From contig NZ_LT594621.1 in assembly GCF_900091655.1 (NCBI RefSeq), positions 3,058,532-3,122,531 of the forward strand: a DNA stretch of 64,000 nt, in the 5' to 3' direction. This document shows positions 9,610 to 18,185 of the stretch, piece after piece. The notes beneath the pieces were generated by a model that was not told where the DNA came from, did no database searches, and saw nothing but the letters and a program-made list of their open reading frames with translations. How positions within the stretch are numbered: the stretch's first letter is position 1; each line of letters begins with the position of its first letter. This stretch comes from Culturomica massiliensis. GTDB taxonomy: Bacteria; Bacteroidota; Bacteroidia; Bacteroidales; Marinifilaceae. The translations under genes and the position numbers were made by a program.

Positions 9610-9642
9610 CAAATATATGCATAAATATCTATTTAAAACAAA
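9610..9642 (-). promoter_or_regulatory. promoter of the arg operon
   Basis: Minus-strand TTTG (9639-9642), 21-bp spacer, TATATTTG (9610-9617). This fits the Bacteroidota sigma consensus well and lies 66 bp upstream of the GNAT start codon. Two ARG-box-like sites cover the spacer and the -33 element, so a repressor there would block RNA polymerase. Confidence 0.75.
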
Positions 9643-9730
9643 TATTTATGCATTATTTTTTAGAATACATTTTGCTTTTTCTCTGTAAACACAGGAAAAC
9701 CACCATCTCAAACGTATGCATAAATATTCA
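9618..9730. promoter_or_regulatory. three ARG-box-like operators (probable ArgR sites)
   Basis: The 11-mer TGCATAAATAT occurs at 9618-9628 (plus), 9642-9652 (minus) and 9717-9727 (plus). The third extends to TGCATAAATATTCA (9717-9730), one mismatch from the classical ArgR/AhrC half-box pattern TGAATWWWWATTCA. The first two flank and overlap the -7/-33 promoter as an inverted pair; the third is about 90 bp further upstream, as for cooperative ArgR binding. No argR gene is in the window, so the binding protein is inferred. Confidence 0.65.
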
Positions 9731-9873
9731 TCAGTATGAAATTCATAACTCAAATACAGGAAAATCAATTAAAAATTCTAATCATTCCCATTCTTTTCCT
9801 TATAATTTTATATTGAAAGCCGACATTTATTAATAATTCATTACAATTCATTTTTAATTCAGGATATTTTTCC

Positions 9874-9881
9874 TAGTTTTG
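9874..9881 (+). promoter_or_regulatory. -7 box of the glnA promoter
   Basis: TAGTTTTG matches TAnnTTTG 26 bp before the glnA ATG. The -33 region is only T-rich, with no clean TTTG, so activation may be needed. Confidence 0.5.
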
Positions 9882-9907
9882 TCTCCGCAAACGTTAACAC
9901 CAAAGAC

Positions 9908-11416
9908 ATGGAAAACAATTATATTTTGAATCCTAATCCTTTAGTACAGTTTTTACAAAAAGAGCAAAAAGACTTTACCAAAGCCGACATCATTCGTTAT
10001 GTAACAGAAAATGAAATCGAAATGATCAATTTCCGCTATGTAGGCGGTGACGGTCGTTTGAAGACATTGAATTTCATTATCAGCAGCCTCGAACATCTCG
10101 ACAGTATATTGACTTATGGGGAAAGAGTGGACGGTTCGAGTCTTTTTCCGTATATTGAAGCCGGATCGAGTGATTTATACGTTATTCCACGTTATCGCAC
10201 AGCCTTTCTGAATCCGTTCAGCCAAATCCCGGCCATCGATATCTTATGCAGTTATTATACAAAAGAAGGTAAACCGCTGGAAAGTGCCCCGGAATACACC
10301 TTACGCAAAGCACACGAAGAATTCAAAAAAGTAACGGGCATGGAGTTCCAGGCCATGGGTGAATTGGAATACTATGTAATCAGTGAAAAAGAAGAATTAT
10401 TCGAAACCGCCGATCAACGGGGATACCACGAATCTTCTCCGTTCTGCAAATGGGGTGATTTCCGTTGCGAATGTATGCGGGCCATCGCTCAGGCAGGAGG
10501 CAAAATCAAATACGGACATTCCGAAGTGGGCAATTTCACCATTGGTAACACCCAATATGAACAAAACGAAATTGAATTTTTACCGGTAAACATTGAAGAA
10601 GCTGCCGATCAATTGGTTATTGCCAAATGGATCATGCGGACACTGGCTTCCCAATACGGCATTGATCTCACTTTCGCACCGAAAATCACAGCCGGGAAAG
10701 CAGGCAGCGGCTTACACATCCATACCCGTCTGGTGAAAGACGGCAAGAACATGTACATCGCCGACGGCAAACTGACAGACAATGCCCTGAAAGCCATTGC
10801 CGGAATATTGGACATCGCCGGCTCGCTGACGGCCTTCGGTAATACCAATCCAACTTCTTATTTCCGGTTGGTTCCGCATCAGGAAGCACCCACCAACATT
10901 TGCTGGGGTGATCGCAACCGTTCCGTATTGGTAAGAGTTCCGCTCGGCTGGACCGAAGGAGCTGAAAAAATGGTTTCCGATGCCAATCCGTTAGAAAAAG
11001 CCGATGCTTCATTCGATGCCGGTATCAAGCAAACCGTAGAATTCCGTTGTCCGGATGGTTCCGCAGACCTGTACCTGCTATTGGCCGGCCTGGCTGTTGC
11101 CGCCCGCCATGGCTTCGAAATGCAAGACGGTATTCAGTATGCTAAAGACCGCTATGTCAGCGTAAACATCTTCGACGATGCTCACAAAGCAACAGCCGAC
11201 CGCCTGAGCCACTTACCGGCATCCTGCGCAGAGTCGGCAGAATGTCTCGAAAAACAACGGAGTATTTACGAAGCTCACGGTGTTTTCAGCAAAAATATGG
11301 TCGATGGTATCATCAAACAACTGAAAGCTTTCAACGACCGTACATTACGCCAGGATATCGGAGACGACAAAGCCCGCCTTACTGAATTGGTAAAGATGTA
11401 TATGAACGCAGAATAA
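9908..11416 (+). CDS. glnA: glutamine synthetase (about 500-residue Bacteroidota type)
   Basis: Makes glutamine from glutamate, ammonia and ATP. 502 residues. GS catalytic-domain landmarks are MGELEYYV (metal Glu), NEIEFLPV, the GSGLHIHTRL loop (GSGMHVH in GSI), NRSVLVRVP (ATP/glutamate-binding Arg) and VEFRCPDGSADLYLLLAGLAVAA. No adenylylation motif is obvious. It is divergent from the arg operon across a 363-bp region, linking two nitrogen pathways that share glutamate. A terminator follows 47 bp after the stop. Confidence 0.93.
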   Translation: MENNYILNPNPLVQFLQKEQKDFTKADIIRYVTENEIEMINFRYVGGDGRLKTLNFIISSLEHLDSILTYGERVDGSSLFPYIEAGSSDLYVIPRYRTAFLNPFSQIPAIDILCSYYTKEGKPLESAPEYTLRKAHEEFKKVTGMEFQAMGELEYYVISEKEELFETADQRGYHESSPFCKWGDFRCECMRAIAQAGGKIKYGHSEVGNFTIGNTQYEQNEIEFLPVNIEEAADQLVIAKWIMRTLASQYGIDLTFAPKITAGKAGSGLHIHTRLVKDGKNMYIADGKLTDNALKAIAGILDIAGSLTAFGNTNPTSYFRLVPHQEAPTNICWGDRNRSVLVRVPLGWTEGAEKMVSDANPLEKADASFDAGIKQTVEFRCPDGSADLYLLLAGLAVAARHGFEMQDGIQYAKDRYVSVNIFDDAHKATADRLSHLPASCAESAECLEKQRSIYEAHGVFSKNMVDGIIKQLKAFNDRTLRQDIGDDKARLTELVKMYMNAE

Positions 11417-11462
11417 GATCGGTTGCCGAAAGCTTTTGCTATTTCAACGATCTCTTATAAAC

Positions 11463-11498
11463 CAAAAGTCGAAAGTCTTTCCTGATTTTCGACTTTTG
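11463..11498 (+). terminator. terminator of glnA
   Basis: Perfect 12-bp stem (11463-11474 with 11487-11498) and 12-nt loop, followed by ACTTTTT on the plus strand. Confidence 0.75.
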
Positions 11499-11509
11499 AC
11501 TTTTTAAAA

Positions 11510-11517
11510 TATATTTG
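11510..11517 (+). promoter_or_regulatory. -7 box of the udk promoter
   Basis: TATATTTG (TAnnTTTG) 20 bp before the udk start codon; no clear TTTG at the expected -33 distance. Confidence 0.5.
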
Positions 11518-11536
11518 CAGAAACAAATCCATTAAC

Positions 11537-12151
11537 ATGAATACGACAGTTATCGGTGTTGCCGGCGGTACAGGATCCGGGAAAAGTACTCTAGTCCGTA
11601 AACTACAGGAAGCATTTGCAGAAAAAGATGTAGTTACACTCAGTCACGATTTTTATTACAAACCTCACAACGATATCCTTCTGGAAGAACGGCGTAAGCT
11701 GAATTACGACCATCCCCAGTCCTTCGATACCGACATGATGGTAATGCATGTCGAAATGCTGAAAAACGGCATACCGGTAGAACGTCCGGTCTATTCATTC
11801 GTCGATCATACCCGTTTGCAACAGACGATCCCTGTTGTCCCGGCCAAAGTGCTCATCGTAGAAGGTATTCTGATTTTCGACAGTAAAGCTCTACGCGACC
11901 TGATGGACATCAAGGTTTTTGTCGATACCGATGCCGACTTACGTCTGGCCCGCCGGATTTTGAGAGACGTGGCCGAAAGAGGACGCACCATGGAATCGGT
12001 TATCAACCAATACATCGGCACTGTAAAACCCATGCACGAGGAATTTGTCGAACCGTCTAAAAAATATGCAGATGTCATCATCCCGGAAGGCGGCTTCAAC
12101 TCCGTTGCCATCTCTCTGTTAATCGAAAACATCAAATCAGTGATCAGATGA
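11537..12151 (+). CDS. udk: uridine/cytidine kinase
   Basis: Pyrimidine salvage enzyme phosphorylating uridine or cytidine to the monophosphate. 204 residues with Walker A GGTGSGKST at 10-18, SHDFYYKP (substrate-binding, the conserved D-x-F/Y-Y), NYDHPQSFD (base recognition), the Walker-B-like stretch VLIVEGILIF and lid segment RRILRDVAERGR. Length is typical. It has its own promoter and is not part of the glnA unit. Confidence 0.95.
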   Translation: MNTTVIGVAGGTGSGKSTLVRKLQEAFAEKDVVTLSHDFYYKPHNDILLEERRKLNYDHPQSFDTDMMVMHVEMLKNGIPVERPVYSFVDHTRLQQTIPVVPAKVLIVEGILIFDSKALRDLMDIKVFVDTDADLRLARRILRDVAERGRTMESVINQYIGTVKPMHEEFVEPSKKYADVIIPEGGFNSVAISLLIENIKSVIR

Positions 12152-12425
12152 GCAATTGCAGATTCAGGACTACAAACTCCGTCTCTTCCTGGTGCATATC
12201 CCTTGTTTATCGCTCAAATTTACGATGGGGAAATCTGTATGTCCAATTTAAAATCTGAATTTACAACCTGAATTCTTTTCAGAACTTTACTTATATAATG
12301 CGGCAAAAATCGTAAATCGTAATCCCCAAATTACACAATGAGTCCGTCCCAGTGTGTAATTTTTACGCCGACTTGTCTTCAAATTCAAACTAAATCTGCC
12401 GGCATAACAAAAAACGTAAATCGAA

Positions 12426-13754
12426 TTACAGCTCTATCGTAAAACGGGTTTCCTTATCCGGAACGGAATGAACCCGTATGCTACCGCCGTGAGCCCGCAT
12501 AATCTGACGGGCAATACTCAAACCGATACCGGATCCTTGCTCTTTCGTCGTAAAGAAAGGTACGAAAATCTGCTTCATCAGTTCTTCCGGAATACCGGGG
12601 CCATTATCCTTTATTGTAAATATTGTCCTGTTATCTTCTGTTTTCCATACCTTGACTTCAATCGCTGCATCTTTCCTTCCCCGCAAAGCCTGAATTGCAT
12701 TTTTTACAATATTGATCAACACCTGTCCCAGCAGATTGGCATCGGCATACAACTTCAAATCTTCCGGAACTCCGGACATATCGATCTTCACCGAATTGAA
12801 ATTATCTTCGGCACTACACAGAATCACAATCCGCTGTACGAATTCACTGACATTGAACAACTCCCGGCTGGGTGTCGGTATTCGCGTAAATTTCCGGTAC
12901 GACTCGACAAAAGAAACCAAACCTTTACTGGTTTCGCTGATGACATGCAACCCGTTCATCGCTGTCGGACGGATAGCGTTGGCATCTACGCTCTGATCTT
13001 CGTACAAATTCAACAAGGTATCGCTCAAAGAAGTAATCGGTGCTATGGAGTTCATAATTTCATGGGAAAGCACACGAATCAACTTGATCCAGGACTCGAT
13101 TTCTTTTTCATCCATTTCATTATTAATATCGTGTACGACGACCAATCTCTGTGCCTCATTATCGATCGTAATTCCAGTTACCTTAATACTCAATTGTACC
13201 GTTCCTCTCTCCATCGTCAGAGAAAAAGTCTTGTTATCCCCCGGTTTCAAGGAATCGAAAAGCGAGGTCATTGCCGGGTCAACCCGGTCCAACTGACGCG
13301 TGTGGGTAAACACATTCAATCCCAGCAATTTCAATGCCGCAACATTGGTTTGCAGAACAAACCCCTTCGGATTCAGAATTACAATACCCGAATGTATACT
13401 GCTCAGAATCACCTCATAAAATTTTTCTTTCTGTTGAGCCTCTATCCGGGTTTTCTGAATGATATGCTTCATCTTGTTCAGAATATAATTCAGAAACATT
13501 TCCGCACTGGTTCCTTTCTTCTCCCGAAAATTCACAGAATAGTCGTCATTTTCCATCGACTCGAAAAAATATGCCAGTTTACGGTTCACTGCATTATAAA
13601 ACGTCAGTGTTTTAGAAACATAATATACCACGACCAATGCCGCTATAACTCCCCAAGCGTTGTATCCTCCGATAAAAAGAATACATGTCGCTACGGAACA
13701 GGAAATAATAATCAGCAGGAAAAACAACAGATGCAAGGATATTCTTCTAAACAT
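12426..13754 (-). CDS. membrane sensor histidine kinase (NtrB-like, PAS-HisKA-HATPase)
   Basis: 442 residues. Two adjacent membrane helices (about 8-27 and 32-47) with almost no periplasmic loop suggest a membrane or cytoplasmic signal. A HAMP-like linker is followed by a PAS-like segment (about 110-210, ILSSIHSGIVILNPKGFVLQTN), then the H-box LSHEIMNSIAP with the phospho-accepting His near residue 231. The ATPase shows N-box NIVKNAIQAL, G1 DNGPGIP, F-box FVPFFTTK and G2 GSGIGLSI. It lies 31 bp downstream of the sigma-54 regulator gene in the same operon, so they are very likely a pair. Confidence 0.93.
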   Translation of the reverse strand: MFRRISLHLLFFLLIIISCSVATCILFIGGYNAWGVIAALVVVYYVSKTLTFYNAVNRKLAYFFESMENDDYSVNFREKKGTSAEMFLNYILNKMKHIIQKTRIEAQQKEKFYEVILSSIHSGIVILNPKGFVLQTNVAALKLLGLNVFTHTRQLDRVDPAMTSLFDSLKPGDNKTFSLTMERGTVQLSIKVTGITIDNEAQRLVVVHDINNEMDEKEIESWIKLIRVLSHEIMNSIAPITSLSDTLLNLYEDQSVDANAIRPTAMNGLHVISETSKGLVSFVESYRKFTRIPTPSRELFNVSEFVQRIVILCSAEDNFNSVKIDMSGVPEDLKLYADANLLGQVLINIVKNAIQALRGRKDAAIEVKVWKTEDNRTIFTIKDNGPGIPEELMKQIFVPFFTTKEQGSGIGLSIARQIMRAHGGSIRVHSVPDKETRFTIEL

Positions 13755-13785
13755 AGTTATCTGATTAAGTTCCGGACAGCCGGTA

Positions 13786-15150
13786 TTACAAACCGTATTT
13801 CTTCATTTTATTATACAAGGTCTGCCGGGTTATCCCCAACTGAGTTGCAACAGCCGACAAATTTCCGTTACTACGATCCAGAGCCAGCTTGATCATTTGT
13901 TTCTCCATATCTTCCAGCGTCTCATTCCGGTCGATAAAGGTCGTGGTCACCGTTTTAAAGAAAAAGTCCGAAGGTTTGATCGTATTCCCTTCACACATAA
14001 TCACAGCCTTTTCTATAGCATGCTGCAACTCCCGGATATTCCCCGGCCATTTGTATTCCAGCAGCTTGTCTTTCGTCGCCGGCTGGAGCCGGATCATCTC
14101 TTTACCGTATTTTGAAACATATTTTTTTAAGAAATATTCAGCCAACGGAATGATATCTTCCTGCCTTTCACGTAAAGGCGGTATCTCGATATGAATGGTA
14201 TTGATGCGATAGAGCAAATCTTCCCGGAAATGATTTTTCTCCACCATCTCCTGTATATTACGGTTGGTAGCACAAATCAAACGTATATCCGTATCGATCT
14301 GTTTATTCGAACCCACCCGCACAATCTTCCGGCTTTGCAGGGTAACCAGCAATTTTGCCTGTAAAGCATACGACAGGTTTCCGATCTCATCCAAAAACAA
14401 AGTACCTTTATTGGCAGCTTCGAACTTACCGGCACGATCTTCACGCGCATCTGTAAAAGCCCCTTTCACATGCCCGAACAATTCGCTCTCGAAAAGCGTC
14501 TCCGTCACAGCTCCCATATCGACAGAAATCATCACTTCATTGGAACGGTTTGACAAACGATGAATTTCTCTGGCAATCATCTCTTTACCCGTCCCGTTTT
14601 CTCCCGTAAGCAATATATTGGCATCCGTTTTAGCCACTTTGCATACCAGATTATAAACCTGCATAATAGCAGGAGACGTTCCCCATAACATGGAAGGTTC
14701 GCTATTGAGTTGATTCTTCAATACATTTTTCTCTTCTTTGAGTTGCTTTACTTCACTTTGGGATTCCCGCAAACGGTAAGCCGACAATAAAGTTGCCACC
14801 AGTTTGGCATTATCCCAGGGCTTCACAACAAAATCAGCAGCCCCTTCTTTCACCGCTTTTACCGCTAACTCAATATCGGCATAGGCTGTAAACAACACCA
14901 CCGGGATTTCCGGAGCCAATTCTTTTATCCGCGACAGCCAATAAATTCCCTCATTTCCCGTATTAATCGCAGCCGAAAAATTCATGTCCAGCAAAACAAC
15001 ATCTACCCGCTCTGCGGACAACACCGTAGGAATCCGGTCCGGAAGCGTCAAGGTAATCACTTTCTCAAAATATGTTCCCAACAACAACTCTACCGCCGTC
15101 AATACGGATTTATTGTCATCTACAACCAGTATTACTCCTTTTTTAGCCAT
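13786..15150 (-). CDS. sigma-54-dependent response regulator controlling the adjacent exporter
   Basis: 454 residues. The receiver (1-120) has the acceptor Asp in VVLLDMNF. The AAA+ domain has Walker A TGENGTGKEM, a GAFTDA sigma-54 loop (variant of GAFTGA), Walker B GTLFLDEIG and an R-finger region. The C-terminal Fis-type HTH is NLSAVATQLGITRQTLYNKMKKYGL. It is divergent from the TolC/HlyD operon. The shared intergenic region contains two 17-bp palindromes and a sigma-54 promoter, so this protein is the likely activator there, and probably also at the ABC ATPase at 62.9 kb. Confidence 0.94.
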   Translation of the reverse strand: MAKKGVILVVDDNKSVLTAVELLLGTYFEKVITLTLPDRIPTVLSAERVDVVLLDMNFSAAINTGNEGIYWLSRIKELAPEIPVVLFTAYADIELAVKAVKEGAADFVVKPWDNAKLVATLLSAYRLRESQSEVKQLKEEKNVLKNQLNSEPSMLWGTSPAIMQVYNLVCKVAKTDANILLTGENGTGKEMIAREIHRLSNRSNEVMISVDMGAVTETLFESELFGHVKGAFTDAREDRAGKFEAANKGTLFLDEIGNLSYALQAKLLVTLQSRKIVRVGSNKQIDTDIRLICATNRNIQEMVEKNHFREDLLYRINTIHIEIPPLRERQEDIIPLAEYFLKKYVSKYGKEMIRLQPATKDKLLEYKWPGNIRELQHAIEKAVIMCEGNTIKPSDFFFKTVTTTFIDRNETLEDMEKQMIKLALDRSNGNLSAVATQLGITRQTLYNKMKKYGL

Positions 15151-15206
15151 AACATTCGATTTAATATTCCAAAACTACAAATCGTTCTGTTATCTCCCTA
15201 TACATG

Positions 15207-15223
15207 TGTCTAAAAAATAGACA
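15207..15223. promoter_or_regulatory. upstream activator site 1 (palindrome)
   Basis: TGTCTAAAAAATAGACA, arms TGTCTA/TAGACA with a 5-bp spacer. It lies 57 bp upstream of the regulator's start codon, so it could also serve autoregulation. Confidence 0.7.
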
Positions 15224-15289
15224 TTTTTGAAGTTTTTTTTCTATCCCTGCTTCATGCCGAGAAACACTTGTAAAAATATCACACAACAT

Positions 15290-15306
15290 TGTCTATTTTT
15301 TAGACA
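15290..15306. promoter_or_regulatory. upstream activator site 2 (palindrome)
   Basis: TGTCTATTTTTTAGACA, the same arms as site 1 with the spacer complemented. Its centre is 83 bp (about eight helical turns) from site 1 and 77 bp from the -12 GC of the sigma-54 promoter, the normal range for enhancer-binding proteins. Confidence 0.75.
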
Positions 15307-15360
15307 GTACACATTTGAAGTGTCAATTATAAAAATTTGTAAATCAATATATTAATAATT

Positions 15361-15377
15361 TTGGCACGCTTTTGGCA
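15361..15377 (+). promoter_or_regulatory. sigma-54 promoter of the TolC/HlyD operon
   Basis: TTGGCACGCTTTTGGCA: a full -24 TTGGCACG, four spacer bases and -12 TGGCA (consensus TTGCA). GG and GC are exactly 12 bp apart. The predicted transcription start near 15388 leaves a 38-nt leader before the ATG at 15426. Confidence 0.85.
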
Positions 15378-15425
15378 AATGCTAAGGCAAAGTGCAAAAG
15401 TAATATCACGAAAAAAATAGATAAA

Positions 15426-16760
15426 ATGATAAAATTCAGTTTTACTTTAATGATTTTGCTCTCTTTTCTATTTCAAAGTCAGGGGCAGGACAAAAAATGG
15501 ACATTGCAGGAATGTATCGACTATGGAGTAGATCGCAATCTGAGCATGGAACGTCAGTTACTAAACAACAAAACGGATAATAAAAATTTAAGGGATGCCC
15601 GTTTGGATCTGCTTCCCAGCGTCGACGGTTCTTCCAGTTGGAACTATAACTTCGGACGTTCCATCGGTGCCGACAATACCTACATCAACACACGTAATAT
15701 TACGAATTATTACAGAGTGGGGGCTTCTCTTAACCTATTTTCCGGTTTCAGAGCCATCAATACTCTTCGTTACCGGAAGGTTTCCCAAATGAAAGGCTTG
15801 GAAGACTCTGAAAAAAAGGCCAACGACATTGCTATCAGTATCATGCAGGCATTTTACGATCTGGCCTATGCAGAAGGATTAATCGAAATTTCAACCGAAC
15901 AACTGGAAAATGCCCGTCTGCAACTAAAACGGATGGAACGGCAGCACGAGCTCGGGATGAAACCGAAAAGCGATTTATTCGATATACAGGCACAGGTTGC
16001 AGAAAGCGAATACAACCTGATTGCCAACCAAAACCGCAAAGCCACGGCCTTGGTGACCTTAAAACAAGCCATGAATTACGAGGAAGAAAAAGAAGGCTTA
16101 CTGGACATTAATGTCAGTTCACTGAGCAGTGCGCTTCCCCAAAATCAGGAACTCGATATAAAAGCACTTTACGAAAAAGCCCAGACTGACCTTCCACAAG
16201 CCAACTCTGCGGAACGTGCTTTCCGGGCCGCCCAGCTCAACTGGTACATTAGCAAAGGTAACCTTTTCCCGTCCTTCAGTGCATACGGCGATATTTCGAC
16301 TTATTATTACCACACCCAAGACGCTTCTTATACCTATCAGTTTAGAAACAACATGGGTAAGAGTTTCGGTTTCCAGGTGAACATTCCGATATTCGGCGGA
16401 TTATACAGGCATTCGAATGTTGCCCGTGCCAAATATCAAATGAAAGACGCTGAGTTCGCTTACCGGGAAACACTCCAGGACGTTTACAAAGAAATCGAAC
16501 TGGCCGTATTGGACCTGAAAGCTGCTTCCCAGGAATTCGACATGGCCATCAAAAAGGAAAATTTCAGTGAATTATCTTACGAAGCGAACAAAAAGAAATA
16601 CGAACAAGGTCTGGTAACAATCATCGATCTCAATACCAGTGACAATAATTTGCGTCAGGCAAAACACGACGTGCTGAAAGCCAAATTAACCTATGGGATC
16701 AAGAAAAGAATGATCGACTTTTACCAGGGCAGTCCTTTGCAAACAAAGATTCAACATTAA
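15426..16760 (+). CDS. TolC-family outer-membrane efflux protein
   Basis: Outer-membrane exit duct of an exporter. The ATG at 15426 gives MIKFSFTLMILLSFLFQSQGQ, a clean signal peptide; the longer in-frame TTG at 15372 lies inside the sigma-54 promoter and cannot be the start. 444 residues with the duplicated OEP pattern: WTLQECIDYGVDRN near the N-terminus, long helices rich in E/K/Q, and SYEANKKKYEQGLVTIIDLNTSDNNLRQAKHDVL near the C-terminus. First gene of an operon with HlyD (40-bp gap). Confidence 0.92.
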   Translation: MIKFSFTLMILLSFLFQSQGQDKKWTLQECIDYGVDRNLSMERQLLNNKTDNKNLRDARLDLLPSVDGSSSWNYNFGRSIGADNTYINTRNITNYYRVGASLNLFSGFRAINTLRYRKVSQMKGLEDSEKKANDIAISIMQAFYDLAYAEGLIEISTEQLENARLQLKRMERQHELGMKPKSDLFDIQAQVAESEYNLIANQNRKATALVTLKQAMNYEEEKEGLLDINVSSLSSALPQNQELDIKALYEKAQTDLPQANSAERAFRAAQLNWYISKGNLFPSFSAYGDISTYYYHTQDASYTYQFRNNMGKSFGFQVNIPIFGGLYRHSNVARAKYQMKDAEFAYRETLQDVYKEIELAVLDLKAASQEFDMAIKKENFSELSYEANKKKYEQGLVTIIDLNTSDNNLRQAKHDVLKAKLTYGIKKRMIDFYQGSPLQTKIQH

Positions 16761-16800
16761 AAATACAAACATTTGAATAATAATTAAAATACTATATATC

Positions 16801-18051
16801 ATGGACAAGGTTATCGAACAAAAGAGAGGATTAAAGAAAAAACATATCCCTTATCTTATCGGAGGTGCATTGGCACTACTCTTCATCGGCTGGCTGATAT
16901 TCGGAAATCACAGTTCGACCTTACGGGTAGAAAAAGATAAAATCACCATCGAAGAGGTACGGAAAGGTACATTTAATGATTATATCCGGATCATGGGAAA
17001 TGTGGAACCGATCATGTTTTTCCAGTTGAGTGCTCTGGAAGGAGGACGGGTTGTTGAAAAAATCGTGGAAGAAGGAGCTATGGTAAAAAAGGGAGACATT
17101 ATCGTTAAATTGGAAAACCCCAACCTGTCGATGGAAATCCTGAAAAGTGAAGCCGACCTGGCCTATCAGGAAAACGAATTGAGAAATACATTGCTCTCCA
17201 TGGAAAAAGAAAAACTGAGTATTCGTCAGGAACGTCTGCAAAGCGAATTGACGGTCACCCGTAACAAACGTAAATACGATCAGAATAAAAAACTGTATGA
17301 AGAGGACCTGATCGCCAAAGAAGATTACCTGACAGCCAAAGAAGATTATGAAACATCCGTTGAAAACAACAAAATGCTGATTGAACGTCAAAAGCAGGAC
17401 TCCATCTACCGCGAAATCCAGGTCGAAAATATGCAGGAGAGTTTGAACAACATGCGGAGAAACCTGAAACTGGTACGGGAAAGAAACGATAACCTGAATG
17501 TAAAAGCACCGATCAGCGGACAATTGGGAACCTTATCGGTTGAAATCGGACAAAGTGTATCCAGCGGCATGGAGATCGGGAAAATCAATGTTCTCGACAA
17601 CTACAAAGTCGTAGCGCAAATCGACGAGCACTATATCGACCGTGTACGTAAAGACCTGGAAGCTTCTCTGGAACGCCAGGGCACAAACTTCAACATGAAA
17701 GTGCTGAAAGTATATCCGGATGTAAAAGGCGGACAATTCAAGACAGACCTTTGTTTCGTCGGAGAAATGCCTGAAAATGTTCGTACCGGACAAACCTATC
17801 ACATCAACCTGCAATTGGGACAAGCCGACGAATCGGTACTCATCCCGAGAGGTGCCTTCTATCAAAGCACCGGCGGTCAATGGATATTCGTACTCTCGCC
17901 GGATGGCAGCGAAGCTTACCGCCGCACAATCAAGATCGGCAAACAAAACCCGCAGTATTATCAGGTAATTGAAGGTGTAGAAGCGGGAGAAAAAGTAATT
18001 ACATCGGGTTATGAAATGTACGGAGACAACGAACGACTGATATTAAAATAA
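16801..18051 (+). CDS. HlyD/MacA-type periplasmic adaptor
   Basis: Inner-membrane-anchored adaptor linking a transporter to TolC. 416 residues. A single helix at about 21-38 follows the basic start KRGLKKKHIP. A lipoyl half (VVEKIVEEGAMVKKGDIIVKLENP) precedes a long coiled-coil hairpin (about 115-225), then the second lipoyl half (NVKAPISGQLGTLSVEIGQSV) and beta-barrel. No ATPase or permease is encoded next to it, unlike most MacA operons; the orphan ATPase at 62192-62869 is a candidate partner. Confidence 0.9.
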   Translation: MDKVIEQKRGLKKKHIPYLIGGALALLFIGWLIFGNHSSTLRVEKDKITIEEVRKGTFNDYIRIMGNVEPIMFFQLSALEGGRVVEKIVEEGAMVKKGDIIVKLENPNLSMEILKSEADLAYQENELRNTLLSMEKEKLSIRQERLQSELTVTRNKRKYDQNKKLYEEDLIAKEDYLTAKEDYETSVENNKMLIERQKQDSIYREIQVENMQESLNNMRRNLKLVRERNDNLNVKAPISGQLGTLSVEIGQSVSSGMEIGKINVLDNYKVVAQIDEHYIDRVRKDLEASLERQGTNFNMKVLKVYPDVKGGQFKTDLCFVGEMPENVRTGQTYHINLQLGQADESVLIPRGAFYQSTGGQWIFVLSPDGSEAYRRTIKIGKQNPQYYQVIEGVEAGEKVITSGYEMYGDNERLILK

Positions 18052-18185
18052 AAACTACCCGGAAAATTGATATCCGGGAAAGCGGAACAAAAGATATAAA
18101 ACATACCTTATTTAAATAAAATCAAATTTTACTGTAACATTTTACTACCTATCAACGTCTTAATTAATAAATAGTAATAGATATC

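Noticed and set aside
12468..13892. 474-codon open frame on the plus strand
   Set aside because: It is antisense to the histidine kinase and regulator genes, has no family features, and its composition is that of a shadow frame.
15372..15425. In-frame TTG start extending the TolC protein by 18 residues
   Set aside because: It lies inside the sigma-54 promoter and upstream of the predicted transcription start, and the ATG at 15426 gives a proper signal peptide.
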